Shown: positions 17,713 to 25,873, counted from the stretch's first letter. The stretch is 64,000 nt of DNA from Chloroflexota bacterium (GCA_016213105.1 JACRBN010000026.1:62001-126000), one strand, 5' to 3'. Numbers and translations: made by a program. Notes: generated by a model not told the origin, from the sequence alone.

Positions 17713-18826
17713 AAAACCGCATATCCTTTTTCTCTTCTCCGACACGGGCGGCGGACATCGCTCCGCCACCGAGGCCGTCATCGAAGCCCTGCATCTCGAA
17801 TTCGGCGACGCCGTCACCACCGAGATGGTGGACTTCTTTAAGGATTACGCGCCCCTGCCCTTCAACAAGATGCCCGACTGGTATCCCGAGATGGTCAAGG
17901 CCCCGCGCCTGTGGAAGGCCTCCTTCTACGCCACCGACGGCCGCGCCCGCGCCCGCGCCATCACCACCGCGCTTTGGCCCTACGCGCGCCAGGCGGCCAA
18001 CGCCCTCATGCGCGCGCACCCGGCGGACATCGTGGTTACCATCCATCCGTTCGCCAATTCCCTGGCGCTCAAGGCCCTTGGCAAGAACCACCTGCCGTTC
18101 ATCACCGTCGTCACCGACCTGGTCACCACCCACGCGTTGTGGTTCGACAAACGCGCCAACCTGATCCTGGTGCCCACCGAGATCGCCCGCCAGCGCGCCA
18201 TCCGCTATCACATGGATCCAGACCGCGTTCTCACCGTGGGCCTGCCGGTGGCCGACCGCTACTGCACCCCGCTCGGCGACAAGCGCATCCTGCGCGAAAG
18301 ACTCGGCTGGCCGCAGGATAAACCCATTGTGCTGATGGTGGGTGGCGGCGAGGGGATGGGCCCGCTCGGCAAGATGGCCCGCGCCGTGGATGAATCCGGC
18401 CTGGACCTGGGGTTGGTCGTCGTGGCCGGGCGGAATCAGCGCCTGCAAGCGGCCCTCGAAGCCGTGCCCTGGGAGAATCCCGCCTTCATTTACGGCTTCA
18501 CCCGTGAGATGCCCGACTTCATGCGCGCCGCCGATTTTATCGTTACCAAGGCTGGCCCGGGCACCATTGCCGAAGCCGTCAACGCCGAACTGCCGATCAT
18601 TCTCTACGCCAAACTGCCCGGGCAGGAGGATGGCAACGTCACCTTCGTGGAGGAGGAGGGCGCAGGTGTCTGGGCGCCCTCGCCGCAACTGGTGGTGCGC
18701 GCCCTCACACGCTGGATCAGCCGTCCGGGCGAGAAGGCCGCCGTCGTGGAAAACTGTCGACGTGTGGCGCGGCCCGCCGCGGCGCGTGAAATTGCGCGGG
18801 CGATCATGGGGTTCATCTCGAAATAA
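17696..18826 (+). CDS. MGDG synthase / UgtP-type glycolipid glycosyltransferase
   Basis: 376 residues. The N-terminal MGDG-synthase domain begins HILFLFSDTGGGHRSATEAV, and the C-terminal GT28-like domain contains VMVGGGEGMGPL and the nucleotide-sugar segment TKAGPGTIAEAVNAELPIIL. Relatives transfer galactose or glucose from UDP-sugar to diacylglycerol at the inner membrane. With the diacylglycerol-kinase-like gene at 12883 and fakAB, this region holds several membrane-lipid functions. It is cotranscribed with DUF951. Confidence 0.88.
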   Translation: MITPNKKPHILFLFSDTGGGHRSATEAVIEALHLEFGDAVTTEMVDFFKDYAPLPFNKMPDWYPEMVKAPRLWKASFYATDGRARARAITTALWPYARQAANALMRAHPADIVVTIHPFANSLALKALGKNHLPFITVVTDLVTTHALWFDKRANLILVPTEIARQRAIRYHMDPDRVLTVGLPVADRYCTPLGDKRILRERLGWPQDKPIVLMVGGGEGMGPLGKMARAVDESGLDLGLVVVAGRNQRLQAALEAVPWENPAFIYGFTREMPDFMRAADFIVTKAGPGTIAEAVNAELPIILYAKLPGQEDGNVTFVEEEGAGVWAPSPQLVVRALTRWISRPGEKAAVVENCRRVARPAAAREIARAIMGFISK

Positions 18827-18831
18827 AAACA

Positions 18832-18861
18832 GCGACGGGCTAAAACCCGTCGCCGTTTTTT
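18832..18861 (+). terminator. Intrinsic terminator after the glycolipid glycosyltransferase
   Basis: GCGACGGG (18832-18839) and CCCGTCGC (18846-18853) form the stem, followed by CGTTTTTT. It touches the stop codon of the convergent hydrolase gene. Confidence 0.88.
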
Positions 18862-19738
18862 ATGGGAACGCGGTTTCGAAGAATTCGATCACCCGTCTTT
18901 CGTATTCCTCGGGAAATTTTGCATACATGTTCAGGTGATATGCCTTGTCCTCCGTCCATAAGGAACGTGGTTCCCCTGCGGTGTCATACAATTGCTGCGC
19001 CGACTCGACGGGAATGGCTGCATCGCTCATACCCTGGATGATCAAGACCGGCCGCGGACTGATGCGCCCAATGTCATCCACGGCGCGCACCTCCTGAACA
19101 TTGACTCCTGTCTGTGCTTCGGCCCAAAAACGGACCAACTCTCGAAAGCCTGGATAAGGCACGCGCAGGTTGATTTCGTCCGCCAGGGTGTTGAAGGCGC
19201 TATCGGCCACAACCGCCTCGATCTGCGGGTAGCGGGCGGCAGCGCGGATCATGGTCACAGCGCCCATCGATCCGCCCCAACCCGCCACATGCTCCACGCC
19301 CGGCTGCGCCAGCGCATAGTCCAACGCGGCCTTCACATCCCGCACTTCATAATAGCCCAGCGACGTGAAGTCGCCTTCGCTTTCGCCATGCGCGCGGAAG
19401 TCCCAGGCCAGCACGCCATAGCCGTGCTTTGCGAACAACGCGTACATATCCACGGGGATCGAAGCCGCGTGTCCATGGGCCACCAGGATCACCACGCCGT
19501 TTTGCGGCGGCGTGTACCAGGCGTGCAATTTGAGCCCATCCTCTGTAACCAGTGTTACTGTCTGAAATTCGACGCCTTGCTTTTCGAGAAGAATGGGGGA
19601 AGCTATGTTTCGGGCCGGGCGCAGATAGAGTTGCGTCTGGTAATAGCTTGTTCCAAACGCTGCTCCCGTGGAGATAATCGACAGAAACAGTCCCGCGGCC
19701 AGTAACAGATTGAGCCAATAACGCAGGGGGCGCTTCAC
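18860..19738 (-). CDS. Membrane-anchored alpha/beta hydrolase
   Basis: 292 residues with an N-terminal hydrophobic segment (about 7-30) and an alpha/beta-hydrolase fold. The nucleophile elbow is GWGGSMGA, the acid is in GMSDAAIP and the catalytic His is in AYHLNMY near the C-terminus. The closest type is the bacterial YfhR/BEM46-like family. The start is GTG 19738, 2 bases after panC, with GGGG as ribosome site, so it is the second gene of a panC operon. The substrate is unknown. Confidence 0.85.
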   Translation of the reverse strand: MKRPLRYWLNLLLAAGLFLSIISTGAAFGTSYYQTQLYLRPARNIASPILLEKQGVEFQTVTLVTEDGLKLHAWYTPPQNGVVILVAHGHAASIPVDMYALFAKHGYGVLAWDFRAHGESEGDFTSLGYYEVRDVKAALDYALAQPGVEHVAGWGGSMGAVTMIRAAARYPQIEAVVADSAFNTLADEINLRVPYPGFRELVRFWAEAQTGVNVQEVRAVDDIGRISPRPVLIIQGMSDAAIPVESAQQLYDTAGEPRSLWTEDKAYHLNMYAKFPEEYERRVIEFFETAFP

Positions 19739-19740
19739 CT

Positions 19741-20574
19741 TTACCCCAGCACGAAATTATCGATCAATCTTGTCCTGCCGATCAGCACCGCCATCGAGAG
19801 CAGGGTCTTGCCGGTCACGGCGTCGAGTTCGGCCAACGTCTCATAGTCCGCGCAGGAGACGTATTGCAACTGTGCGCGCGGCTCGGCGGCGATCACGTCT
19901 TTCATCTTTCTTCTCAGTTTCTCCGCATCCCGTTCGCCTGCATCGTATAGTTCCTTCGCGGCGGTCAACGCGTGCGACAATACCAGCGCCGCTTTGCGTT
20001 CATCGCCTTCGAGGTATTTGTTGCGGCTGGACATAGCCAGCCCATCGGCTTCGCGCACAATCGGACACACCACGATCTCGATGGGGTAACTCAGGTCGCG
20101 CGTCATCTGGCGCAGGACCGCCGCCTGCTGGGCATCCTTCTGTCCGAAGTAGGCCTTGTGCGGCTGGACGGCGTTGAACAGCTTGGACACCACCGTGGTC
20201 ACGCCGCGGAAGTGGGTCGGACGCAGCGACCCTTCGAGCGGCTTCGTCAGTGTCTCCACCTCGACCCAGGTCTGGTACCCGCTCGGGTACATCACTTCGG
20301 CGGTGGGAGTCCATACCAGGTCCACGCCGAGCGGCTCGATCAGGCGCAGGTCGCGCTCCAGGTCGCGCGGATATTTGGACAGGTCCTCGCTCGGGCCGAA
20401 CTGGGTCGGGTTGACGAAGATGCTGACAGCCACGTGGTCGCACTCCGCTTTGGCGCGGCGGATGAGCGAGAGATGACCCTCGTGCAGGTATCCCATCGTC
20501 GGGACCAGGCCCAGCGTCCCGTGCAGGGTGGCGCGGGTGGCCCATAACTTGTCTAGGTCAATCGTAATTTTCAT
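19741..20574 (-). CDS. panC: Pantothenate synthetase
   Basis: 277 residues. PTMGYLHEGHLSLIRRA holds the HIGH-like ATP-binding motif, IFVNPTQFGPSEDLSKYPR binds substrate, and FGQKDAQQAAVLRQM and MSSRNKYL complete the class signatures. It joins pantoate and beta-alanine using ATP in coenzyme A synthesis. ATG 20574 (MKITIDL) is chosen, with AGGA about 8 bases upstream. No panB or panD is present in the window. Confidence 0.96.
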   Translation of the reverse strand: MKITIDLDKLWATRATLHGTLGLVPTMGYLHEGHLSLIRRAKAECDHVAVSIFVNPTQFGPSEDLSKYPRDLERDLRLIEPLGVDLVWTPTAEVMYPSGYQTWVEVETLTKPLEGSLRPTHFRGVTTVVSKLFNAVQPHKAYFGQKDAQQAAVLRQMTRDLSYPIEIVVCPIVREADGLAMSSRNKYLEGDERKAALVLSHALTAAKELYDAGERDAEKLRRKMKDVIAAEPRAQLQYVSCADYETLAELDAVTGKTLLSMAVLIGRTRLIDNFVLG

Positions 20575-20586
20575 GGCTAATCCTTG

Positions 20587-20614
20587 TTGACAGTTAGAAA
20601 ACATGTGCTAGAAT
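20587..20614 (+). promoter_or_regulatory. Promoter of the 63-residue protein gene
   Basis: TTGACA (20587-20592), a 16-base spacer and TAGAAT (20609-20614). The promoter and leader resemble those of ssb at 21966-22040, including GTTAGAA, TGTGCTA and a TTTAGAAAAGGAGA ribosome site. Confidence 0.7.
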
Positions 20615-20647
20615 GAACATCCAATCCGCTTTAGAAAAGGAGATCCA

Positions 20648-20839
20648 ATGGCTTACAGCTTCACAAACTCAAAAGGAACCACCTACTATCTACATGCAAA
20701 GAAGACCGGCGATGCAGGCAAGGAACGCACCCTTTTCTTCTTCTCGAAGGAGATCAAGGACGGCGCAATCGATGCGGTGCCTGCAGGCTACACTGTGGCT
20801 GAGATGAAGACGGGGCTGCCCGTTTTGAAGAAAGCATAA
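20648..20839 (+). CDS. Small conserved-looking protein, unknown
   Basis: 63 residues: MAYSFTNSKGTTYYLHAKKT, then GKERTLFFFSKEIKDGAIDA and a C-terminal Lys-rich end. It is soluble, rich in aromatic and Lys residues, with no membrane segment. It has a near-consensus promoter, an AAGGAGA ribosome site 6 bases before the ATG and its own terminator, so it is a real, probably well-expressed gene. I do not recognise a named family. Confidence 0.8.
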   Translation: MAYSFTNSKGTTYYLHAKKTGDAGKERTLFFFSKEIKDGAIDAVPAGYTVAEMKTGLPVLKKA

Positions 20840-20861
20840 TCCTGAACCACGTCGAGGAAAA

Positions 20862-20887
20862 ATCCAGCGGAAACGCTGGATTTTTTG
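20862..20887 (+). terminator. Intrinsic terminator of the small gene
   Basis: ATCCAGCG (20862-20869) and CGCTGGAT (20874-20881) form the stem, followed by TTTTTTG. Confidence 0.9.
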
Positions 20888-20897
20888 TTGGCGTATT

Positions 20898-20927
20898 GGA
20901 TTCCAAAGTCTCCTGACTTTGGAATCC
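20898..20927. repeat. GGATTCCAAAGTC hairpin repeat, copy 2
   Basis: GGATTCCAAAGTC (20898-20910) and GACTTTGGAATCC (20915-20927) form a 13-bp stem. It shares its stem with the copy at 14750 and again lies between a terminator and a convergent stop codon. Confidence 0.8.
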
Positions 20928-20930
20928 GTG

Positions 20931-21953
20931 CTACGGACACCTCGGCTGGGGACGCGGCGCGTCGTCGTAGCCGCCAAAGGCTTCGAGCACGGGACGTCCG
21001 TTCCACTCGGATGGGATCGGCAGGCCCAGCGCCCAGGCGGCGGTGGCGGCGGTGTCGGTCGTGTTGATGGCACTTGTCAGCACCCGCGGCTGGATGCCGG
21101 GTCCGACAGCCACCCACGGGATGGTCATGTCGGAGGGAATGTCGTAGCCGTGGGTCGTGCCGTGCCCGCCGTGGTCGGCGGTGACGATGATGAGCGTGTT
21201 CTCGCGCATCTTCTGTTTGTCGAGCGCATCCAAAATGATCTTGATGGCAGAGTCGGTGCGGCGCAGGGTGAGCAGCTGCGTCATGGACATCCAGCCGTAG
21301 GTGTGCCCGTCCGTATCGGGATCGGGGAAGTGAACGAAAAGCAGGCTGAAGCCGTTTTTGATCGCCTGGGCGGCGCGTTCGGCGATGACCGGGTCGGGGT
21401 CGTTGACGTGGATGAAGACATCAGTGCTTTCGGGTTCGGTCACCTGGCGCAATTTCTCCTTGCCGACGATCATCACGGTGCGCATCCCTTCGGCGTGGGC
21501 CAGGTCGAACAGGTCGGTGCCCTGGGCGAATCCGTTTTCGGGCAGGTACTCGTTCCAGGTGACGCCGTGCGCAGAGGGGCACAAACCTGTCAGCATGGAA
21601 GCGTGCGCGGGCAGGGTGACGCTGGGCATGACCGTCTGCGCTGTATAGGTGTACGCGCCCTGCATGGTCAGTCCCTGCAAGGTGGTCATCGGAATGTAGT
21701 CGATGGCGTCGGGCCGCAGGCCGTCAATGCTGATAATGACCACGCGGGTGATGTCCGGGCGCGGAATTTTCGTGGGGGTGGAGGTCGGCGCGGGCGTGGG
21801 GGTATCGGTCGGCAGCGGGGTGGCCGTCTCCGTCGGGATGGGAGTGGGGGACGCAGTCGGCGTGGGCGTGGCGATGAAGCCTGGCAGCCCGGGCAGGCAG
21901 GATGTCAGGCTCAGGGCGAGCAGAAAAATTACAAAATTGCGAAGTCGTTTCAT
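20931..21953 (-). CDS. Lipoprotein phosphodiesterase/alkaline phosphatase superfamily
   Basis: 340 residues. The signal peptide ends in a lipobox, SLTSC, followed by a long Thr/Pro linker (about 28-65). The catalytic domain belongs to the type I phosphodiesterase/nucleotide pyrophosphatase group: IISIDGLRPDAI, nucleophile Thr in PSVTLPAHASMLTG, and metal ligands in DPDTDGHTYG and VTADHGGHG. It would hydrolyse phosphate esters outside the membrane. The substrate is open. Confidence 0.88.
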   Translation of the reverse strand: MKRLRNFVIFLLALSLTSCLPGLPGFIATPTPTASPTPIPTETATPLPTDTPTPAPTSTPTKIPRPDITRVVIISIDGLRPDAIDYIPMTTLQGLTMQGAYTYTAQTVMPSVTLPAHASMLTGLCPSAHGVTWNEYLPENGFAQGTDLFDLAHAEGMRTVMIVGKEKLRQVTEPESTDVFIHVNDPDPVIAERAAQAIKNGFSLLFVHFPDPDTDGHTYGWMSMTQLLTLRRTDSAIKIILDALDKQKMRENTLIIVTADHGGHGTTHGYDIPSDMTIPWVAVGPGIQPRVLTSAINTTDTAATAAWALGLPIPSEWNGRPVLEAFGGYDDAPRPQPRCP

Positions 21954-21965
21954 CCAAAAGTCCTA

Positions 21966-21993
21966 TTGACGGTTAGAATGTTTGTGCTAAAAT
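21966..21993 (+). promoter_or_regulatory. Promoter of the ssb leader ORF and ssb
   Basis: TTGACG (21966-21971), a 16-base spacer and TAAAAT (21988-21993). It is closely similar to the promoter at 20587-20614. Confidence 0.68.
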
Positions 21994-22040
21994 GCAATCA
22001 CAACTAAATATTCTGCTCTTTTAGAGAAAAGGAGACTTGT

Positions 22041-22112
22041 ATGACACATACACATTTGGCCTCTAAAAGTATAACCGACAGCGCTGATAGGAGGTTAACA
22101 TGCCAGCACTAA
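22041..22112 (+). CDS. 23-codon upstream ORF overlapping the ssb start
   Basis: It starts MTHTHLASKSITDS and ends at TAA 22110-22112, 10 bases inside ssb, in another frame. AAAAGGAGA lies 5 bases before its ATG. Translation would carry ribosomes across the ssb ribosome site AGGAGG (22089-22094), so it may serve for translational coupling or control. The peptide itself shows no motif. Confidence 0.5.
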   Translation: MTHTHLASKSITDSADRRLTCQH

Positions 22113-22480
22113 ACCGCGTTCAACTGATTGGAAGGCTCGGAAAGGATCCTGAAGGCCGCTTCACGCCCACGGGCAAGAAGGTGACTTCCTTTAGTATCGC
22201 CATTTCGAACCGCTGGAAAAGCGGCGGCGAGATGAAGGAATACACCGAGTGGGTCAACGTCGAGGCCTGGGGGCGGCTGGGCGAAGTGTGCCAGGAGTAC
22301 CTGCACAAGGGCAGCCTGGTGTATATCGAAGGCCGCCTGAAGACCGAGCGCTACGAAGACAAGGGTGAGACGAAGTACTTCACCAAGGTCGTGGCGCTGG
22401 CCCTGCAGTTCCTGGACAAGAAACCCGCCGAGGAGCCGATGATGCAGGTCGAGGAAGAAGCCGGCGAGTACGAGGCCTAG
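22100..22480 (+). CDS. ssb: Single-stranded DNA-binding protein
   Basis: 126 residues. The OB-fold begins MPALNRVQLIGRLGKDPEGR and includes FSIAISNRWK, EYTEWVNVEAWGRLGEVCQEYLHKG and IEGRLKTERYEDK. The length is short, with almost no linker. The usual C-terminal tip DDDIPF, which recruits partner proteins, is absent: the chain ends EEEAGEYEA, acidic but without the final Pro-Phe. A second ssb elsewhere would be expected if this one cannot recruit partners. The ribosome site AGGAGG lies 5 bases upstream, inside the overlapping short ORF. Confidence 0.94.
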   Translation: MPALNRVQLIGRLGKDPEGRFTPTGKKVTSFSIAISNRWKSGGEMKEYTEWVNVEAWGRLGEVCQEYLHKGSLVYIEGRLKTERYEDKGETKYFTKVVALALQFLDKKPAEEPMMQVEEEAGEYEA

Positions 22481-22526
22481 CTTGGATCGATAAAGGCGGG
22501 ACTGTAACTCTACAATCGAAAATAGG

Positions 22527-22568
22527 ATGGCGCGGCTGCGAATTTGCGCAACCGCGCCATTTGCTTTT
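22527..22568 (+). terminator. Terminator after ssb
   Basis: ATGGCGCGG (22527-22535) and CCGCGCCAT (22552-22560) form an outer stem, with an inner TGCG/CGCA stem, followed by TTGCTTTT. Confidence 0.78.
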
Positions 22569-22608
22569 ATAATACGGATGTTCTATTTTGGTATCCATCC
22601 TGATAATT

Positions 22609-22657
22609 CGCCCTGAGCGGAGGTTGAGCGCTCTTTGCGAAACCGCAGTCGAAGGGC
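22609..22657. repeat. GCCCTGAGCGGAG...CAGTCGAAGGGC repeat
   Basis: About 49 bp with GCCCT/AGGGC ends and an internal GAGCGCTC palindrome. It shares the words TGAGCGGAG, GAGCGG/CGCTC and GCAGTCGAAG with the region at 48011-48096. With the terminator it explains part of the 353-bp gap 22481-22833; the rest shows no gene. Confidence 0.65.
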
Positions 22658-22833
22658 AATAGATCAGAAGAATGTCCTTCGAATACGCAGCAACAACCTG
22701 CCCTGCGACTGAATGGAGTGTCGATGGCGGGACATGCGGCTCCACTCACGTGTGTCTGCGGCTCGGTGCGGGCAGGATGATTTGAATTATTTCCACGAGC
22801 GTCCAGGTTCGCCTGCCGCGAAAGAGGTTCCAA

Positions 22834-24273
22834 ATGGCTAAAACTCACACCCGCTTTGTATGCCAGGAATGTGGACGCGTGTCCGCATCGTATATGGGCA
22901 AGTGCCCGCAGTGTGGAGCGTTCAACTCGATGGTCGAGGAGGTCATCCACGACGAGCCGGTCGCCAAGCAGACCGCCGTGCGCGGGCTGTCGGGGCGCTC
23001 CCAGCCGCGGCCGATCGGCGAGATCAGCGGCGATGAGGAGGACCGCATCCACCTGCCGATTGGTGAGTTTGCGCGCGTGCTGGGCGGCGGCATCGTGCCC
23101 GGCTCGATCGTTCTCGTCAGCGGCGACCCGGGCATCGGCAAGTCCACGTTGATGCTGCAAATGGCGATGGAGATGGGCAAACGCCAGCGCGTGCTGTACG
23201 TCTCGGGCGAGGAGTCCGAGCGGCAGATCAAGATGCGCGCCGCCCGTTTAACGGGAGCCGGCACAGGCTCCGCCCCGGGCAAGGCCGCAGGCTCCATGCC
23301 TGCGACGTTGTACCTCGTCACCGAGACGAATCTGGAGATCATCCTCAACCACGTGCGCGAGTTCAAGCCTGACCTGCTGATCGTTGACTCGATCCAGACC
23401 ACCTACCTATCCGAGTTGGATTCGAGCGCGGGGTCGGTCTCGCAGGTGCGCGAGTGTTCGTCGCAGTTGCGCGAGCTGGCCAAGTCGAGCGGCATCACGG
23501 TCTTCGTGATCGGCCACGTCACCAAGGAGGGCACCATCGCGGGGCCGCGCGTGCTGGAGCACATCGTGGATACGGTGCTGTACCTCGAAGGCGACCGCTT
23601 CCAGGCCTACCGCCTGCTGCGTTCGGTCAAGAATCGCTTCGGGGCAACCTCGGAGGTGGGTGTGTTCGAGATGCGCGAGGGTGGCATGATCGAGGTGACC
23701 AACCCCAGCGAAGCCTTCCTGGCGGAGCGCATGATCAATGCCGCGGGTTCGGCCATCGCGGTGACGATGGAGGGCACGCGCCCGATCCTGGTGGAAATCC
23801 AGGGACTGACCTCGCCGACCCAGTTCGGCAACGCGCGCCGCACCGCCAACGGCGTGGACTTCAATCGCCTGCTGTTGACCACCGCGGTGCTGACCCGCCG
23901 CGTGGGACTCAAGCTGGCGGAGCAGGACATCTTCGTCAACGTGGTGGGCGGCATCCAGATCGACGAGCCTGCCGCGGACCTGGCGGTGGCCGCTGCGATT
24001 GCGTCCTCCTGGCGCGATGTGTCCATCCGCGCGGACATGGTGTTGATCGGCGAGATCGGCCTGGCGGGCGAGCTGCGTATGCCTGGGCAGATGGTGGCGC
24101 GCCTGCGCGAGGCGCAGAAATTGGGCTTCAAGAGCGCCATCGTGCCGAAGGCCATCCGCAAGGGCGAAGCCTACCCGGGCGGGATCGAGATCATCGAAGT
24201 GCGTTCGCTCGACCAGGCGCTGGCCGCGGCGATGAAAACGGGGGAACCGCGCAAGGGGCGGGAGGTGGCGTAA
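22834..24273 (+). CDS. radA: DNA repair protein RadA
   Basis: 479 residues. A zinc finger (CQECGRVSASYMGKCPQCG, about 10-28) is followed by a RecA-like ATPase with Walker A GDPGIGKST, Walker B LLIVDSIQT, the RadA-specific KNRFGATSE and a Lon-like C-terminal domain. RadA helps process branched recombination intermediates. About 17 residues (around 140-157, TGSAPGKAAGSMP region) are extra relative to the family and are encoded by two adjacent hairpins (23254-23304). It is followed after 1 base by a deaminase gene. Confidence 0.95.
   Translation: MAKTHTRFVCQECGRVSASYMGKCPQCGAFNSMVEEVIHDEPVAKQTAVRGLSGRSQPRPIGEISGDEEDRIHLPIGEFARVLGGGIVPGSIVLVSGDPGIGKSTLMLQMAMEMGKRQRVLYVSGEESERQIKMRAARLTGAGTGSAPGKAAGSMPATLYLVTETNLEIILNHVREFKPDLLIVDSIQTTYLSELDSSAGSVSQVRECSSQLRELAKSSGITVFVIGHVTKEGTIAGPRVLEHIVDTVLYLEGDRFQAYRLLRSVKNRFGATSEVGVFEMREGGMIEVTNPSEAFLAERMINAAGSAIAVTMEGTRPILVEIQGLTSPTQFGNARRTANGVDFNRLLLTTAVLTRRVGLKLAEQDIFVNVVGGIQIDEPAADLAVAAAIASSWRDVSIRADMVLIGEIGLAGELRMPGQMVARLREAQKLGFKSAIVPKAIRKGEAYPGGIEIIEVRSLDQALAAAMKTGEPRKGREVA
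23254..23304. repeat. Double-hairpin element inside radA, in frame
   Basis: GGAGCC/GGCTCC (23254-23271) and CGCAGGC/GCCTGCG (23286-23304) form two hairpins separated by GCCCCGGGCAAGGC. The layout is like the intergenic double hairpins at 27950 and 50057. It adds residues absent from typical RadA without breaking the frame. Confidence 0.55.
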
Positions 24274-24274
24274 T

Positions 24275-24760
24275 ATGCTGGCTCCTGAATTGGCAGGGCT
24301 TGACCTGGAAGGCTTCATGCGCGAGGCGCTGGCCGAGGCGGAGGCTGCGGGCCGGGCGGGCGAACTGCCCATCGGCGCAGTGGTCGTGCTGGATGGCAGG
24401 ATCATCGGGCGCGGACGGGCGCGGCACCAGGAGTTCAGAAACCAGATCCGCCATGTCGAGTTGAACGCCCTGCTCGATGCCGAGTCGTCGCTGTTCACGG
24501 AATACAAACGCGCCATCCTGTTCACCACCGTCGAGCCGTGCCCCATGTGTCTGGGCGCGGCCGTGATGGCCGACATTCCACACATCGTTTTTGCCATTCA
24601 TGACATGGTCGTCCACTCGCAGACCACCATCGAGGTCAACCCCTACGTGCGGCGACACATCCAGAGCTACCACGGCGGCGTACTGCGGGAGGAAGCGGCG
24701 GGTATCTTTGCCCGCTATAAACCCGCCGACCTGAAGTACATCGAAACGGGCGGAAAATAG
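24275..24760 (+). CDS. Nucleoside/tRNA-adenosine deaminase-like protein
   Basis: 161 residues of the cytidine-deaminase-like fold. Zinc ligands and proton donor are H60-V-E62 and C89-P-M-C92 (EPCPMCLGAA). It resembles TadA and guanine deaminases; the HAE of TadA is HVE here and the C-terminus is longer and different (VVHSQTTIEVNPYVRRHIQS), so tRNA-adenosine deamination is not certain. It starts 1 base after the radA stop, so it is coupled to it. Confidence 0.8.
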   Translation: MLAPELAGLDLEGFMREALAEAEAAGRAGELPIGAVVVLDGRIIGRGRARHQEFRNQIRHVELNALLDAESSLFTEYKRAILFTTVEPCPMCLGAAVMADIPHIVFAIHDMVVHSQTTIEVNPYVRRHIQSYHGGVLREEAAGIFARYKPADLKYIETGGK

Positions 24761-24811
24761 CCTGCAACCGAAGTCCCTTCCCGGCGTATGGTGTGTAGAA
24801 GGAGATTTCCC

Positions 24812-25663
24812 ATGAACCTCAAAATCTTTGCCGCCATTCTTATTTTGGCATTGGCCAGCCTGGCCTGTAGTTTTAACGTTGACCTGCCCGAATCGCCCAA
24901 GCCCGGGCCTGATGTCACGGATCAAATTACGGTGCCCGCCCCCAAGTCCGGAGACGCGAAGTTGGAGATCAACTTCGGCGCAGGGGAATTGAACCTGGCC
25001 CCCGGCGCGGAAGGCGGACTCGTCAGCGGCACCGCCACCTACAACATCCCCGATCTCAAGCCATCCATCGAACAGGATGGAAACGACACCCTCATCCGCC
25101 AGGGCCCGTATGAGTTCCAGGGCGTCCCCACGCTCAGCAATATCAAGAACGTCTGGGACCTGAAGTTGGGCTCCGCGCCGATGGAGTTGATCATTGCTGC
25201 GGGTGCCTACGACGGCAACATGGACCTGGGCGGCCTCTCGCTCACCAACCTGACCATCAAGGACGGTGCCGCGGACGTGAAGCTGAACTTCTCCTCGCCG
25301 AACAAAATCGAAATGACCGTCTTCCGTTACGAGACCGGCGCCTCCGATGTGACCATCAGCGGCCTGGCCAACGCCAATTTCAGCACCATGATCTTCAGCG
25401 GCGGCGCGGGCGGCTATGACCTGGGCTTCGACGGCGACCTGCAGCGCGATGCGACCGTTACCATCGACAGCGGCTTGAGCGACCTCACCCTGCGCATCCC
25501 CAAGGGAGTCCATGCGGTGGTCACCGTGGAGGGCGGCCTGAGCAACGTGAACACCAGTTCGAGCTGGTCACAAGATGGCGGCAGCTACACCCAGGAGGGC
25601 AGCGGCCCGACCCTGACGATCATCATCCAATTGGGCGCCGGCTCCCTGACGTTGACGGACTAA
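24812..25663 (+). CDS. Lipoprotein with toast-rack-like beta domain
   Basis: 283 residues. Lipobox LASLAC (Cys about residue 19), then a repetitive beta-rich region with alternating LEINFGAGELNLAPGA and DVKLNFSSPNKIEMTVF, typical of the DUF2154 (toast-rack) domain seen in LiaF-like proteins. ATG 24812 has AAGGAG 8 bases upstream; a longer reading lacks a site. It is probably anchored on the outside of the membrane. Function unknown. Confidence 0.78.
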   Translation: MNLKIFAAILILALASLACSFNVDLPESPKPGPDVTDQITVPAPKSGDAKLEINFGAGELNLAPGAEGGLVSGTATYNIPDLKPSIEQDGNDTLIRQGPYEFQGVPTLSNIKNVWDLKLGSAPMELIIAAGAYDGNMDLGGLSLTNLTIKDGAADVKLNFSSPNKIEMTVFRYETGASDVTISGLANANFSTMIFSGGAGGYDLGFDGDLQRDATVTIDSGLSDLTLRIPKGVHAVVTVEGGLSNVNTSSSWSQDGGSYTQEGSGPTLTIIIQLGAGSLTLTD

Positions 25664-25676
25664 ATTCCCCAAAACC

Positions 25677-25706
25677 AGAATCCCCTCCCTGCCAGGAGGG
25701 GATTCT
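25677..25706. terminator. Hairpin after the toast-rack lipoprotein
   Basis: AGAATCCCCTCC (25677-25688) pairs perfectly with GGAGGGGATTCT (25695-25706). There is no T tract, because it runs straight into the TATAAT-ended repeat. Confidence 0.6.
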
Positions 25707-25780
25707 ATAATACCCACGGTCACAAATTGCGCATTCCCCGCTCTAAAAAAGCGCAATTTGTGACCGCGCTGGGTATAATT
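25706..25780. repeat. TATAAT-ended hairpin repeat, copy A
   Basis: TATAATACCC at one end and GGGTATAATT at the other. Arms CGGTCACAAATTGCGC (25717-25732) and GCGCAATTTGTGACCG (25751-25766) are a perfect 16-bp inverted repeat around an A/C-rich loop. It is nearly the same as 27231-27304. Confidence 0.9.
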
Positions 25781-25852
25781 TGGAGTAAAAGGTCATATTT
25801 TCTCCATGACCTACATCACTTGCTTTGTGCGGAGCGTCACAATAAAATCGAG

Positions 25853-25873
25853 TATAGTAGGTCAATATTACCT
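25853..25873 (+). promoter_or_regulatory. Promoter -10 and operator-like palindrome of the Rrf2 gene
   Basis: TATAGT (25853-25858) is followed at once by AGGTCAATATTACCT (25859-25873), an imperfect palindrome with 6 of 7 pairs. The position fits autorepression by the Rrf2 protein. No good -35 is visible. Confidence 0.5.

Noticed and set aside
22567-23160. Minus-strand ORF over the start of radA and the upstream repeat
   Set aside because: Antisense to the radA zinc finger; no family pattern.
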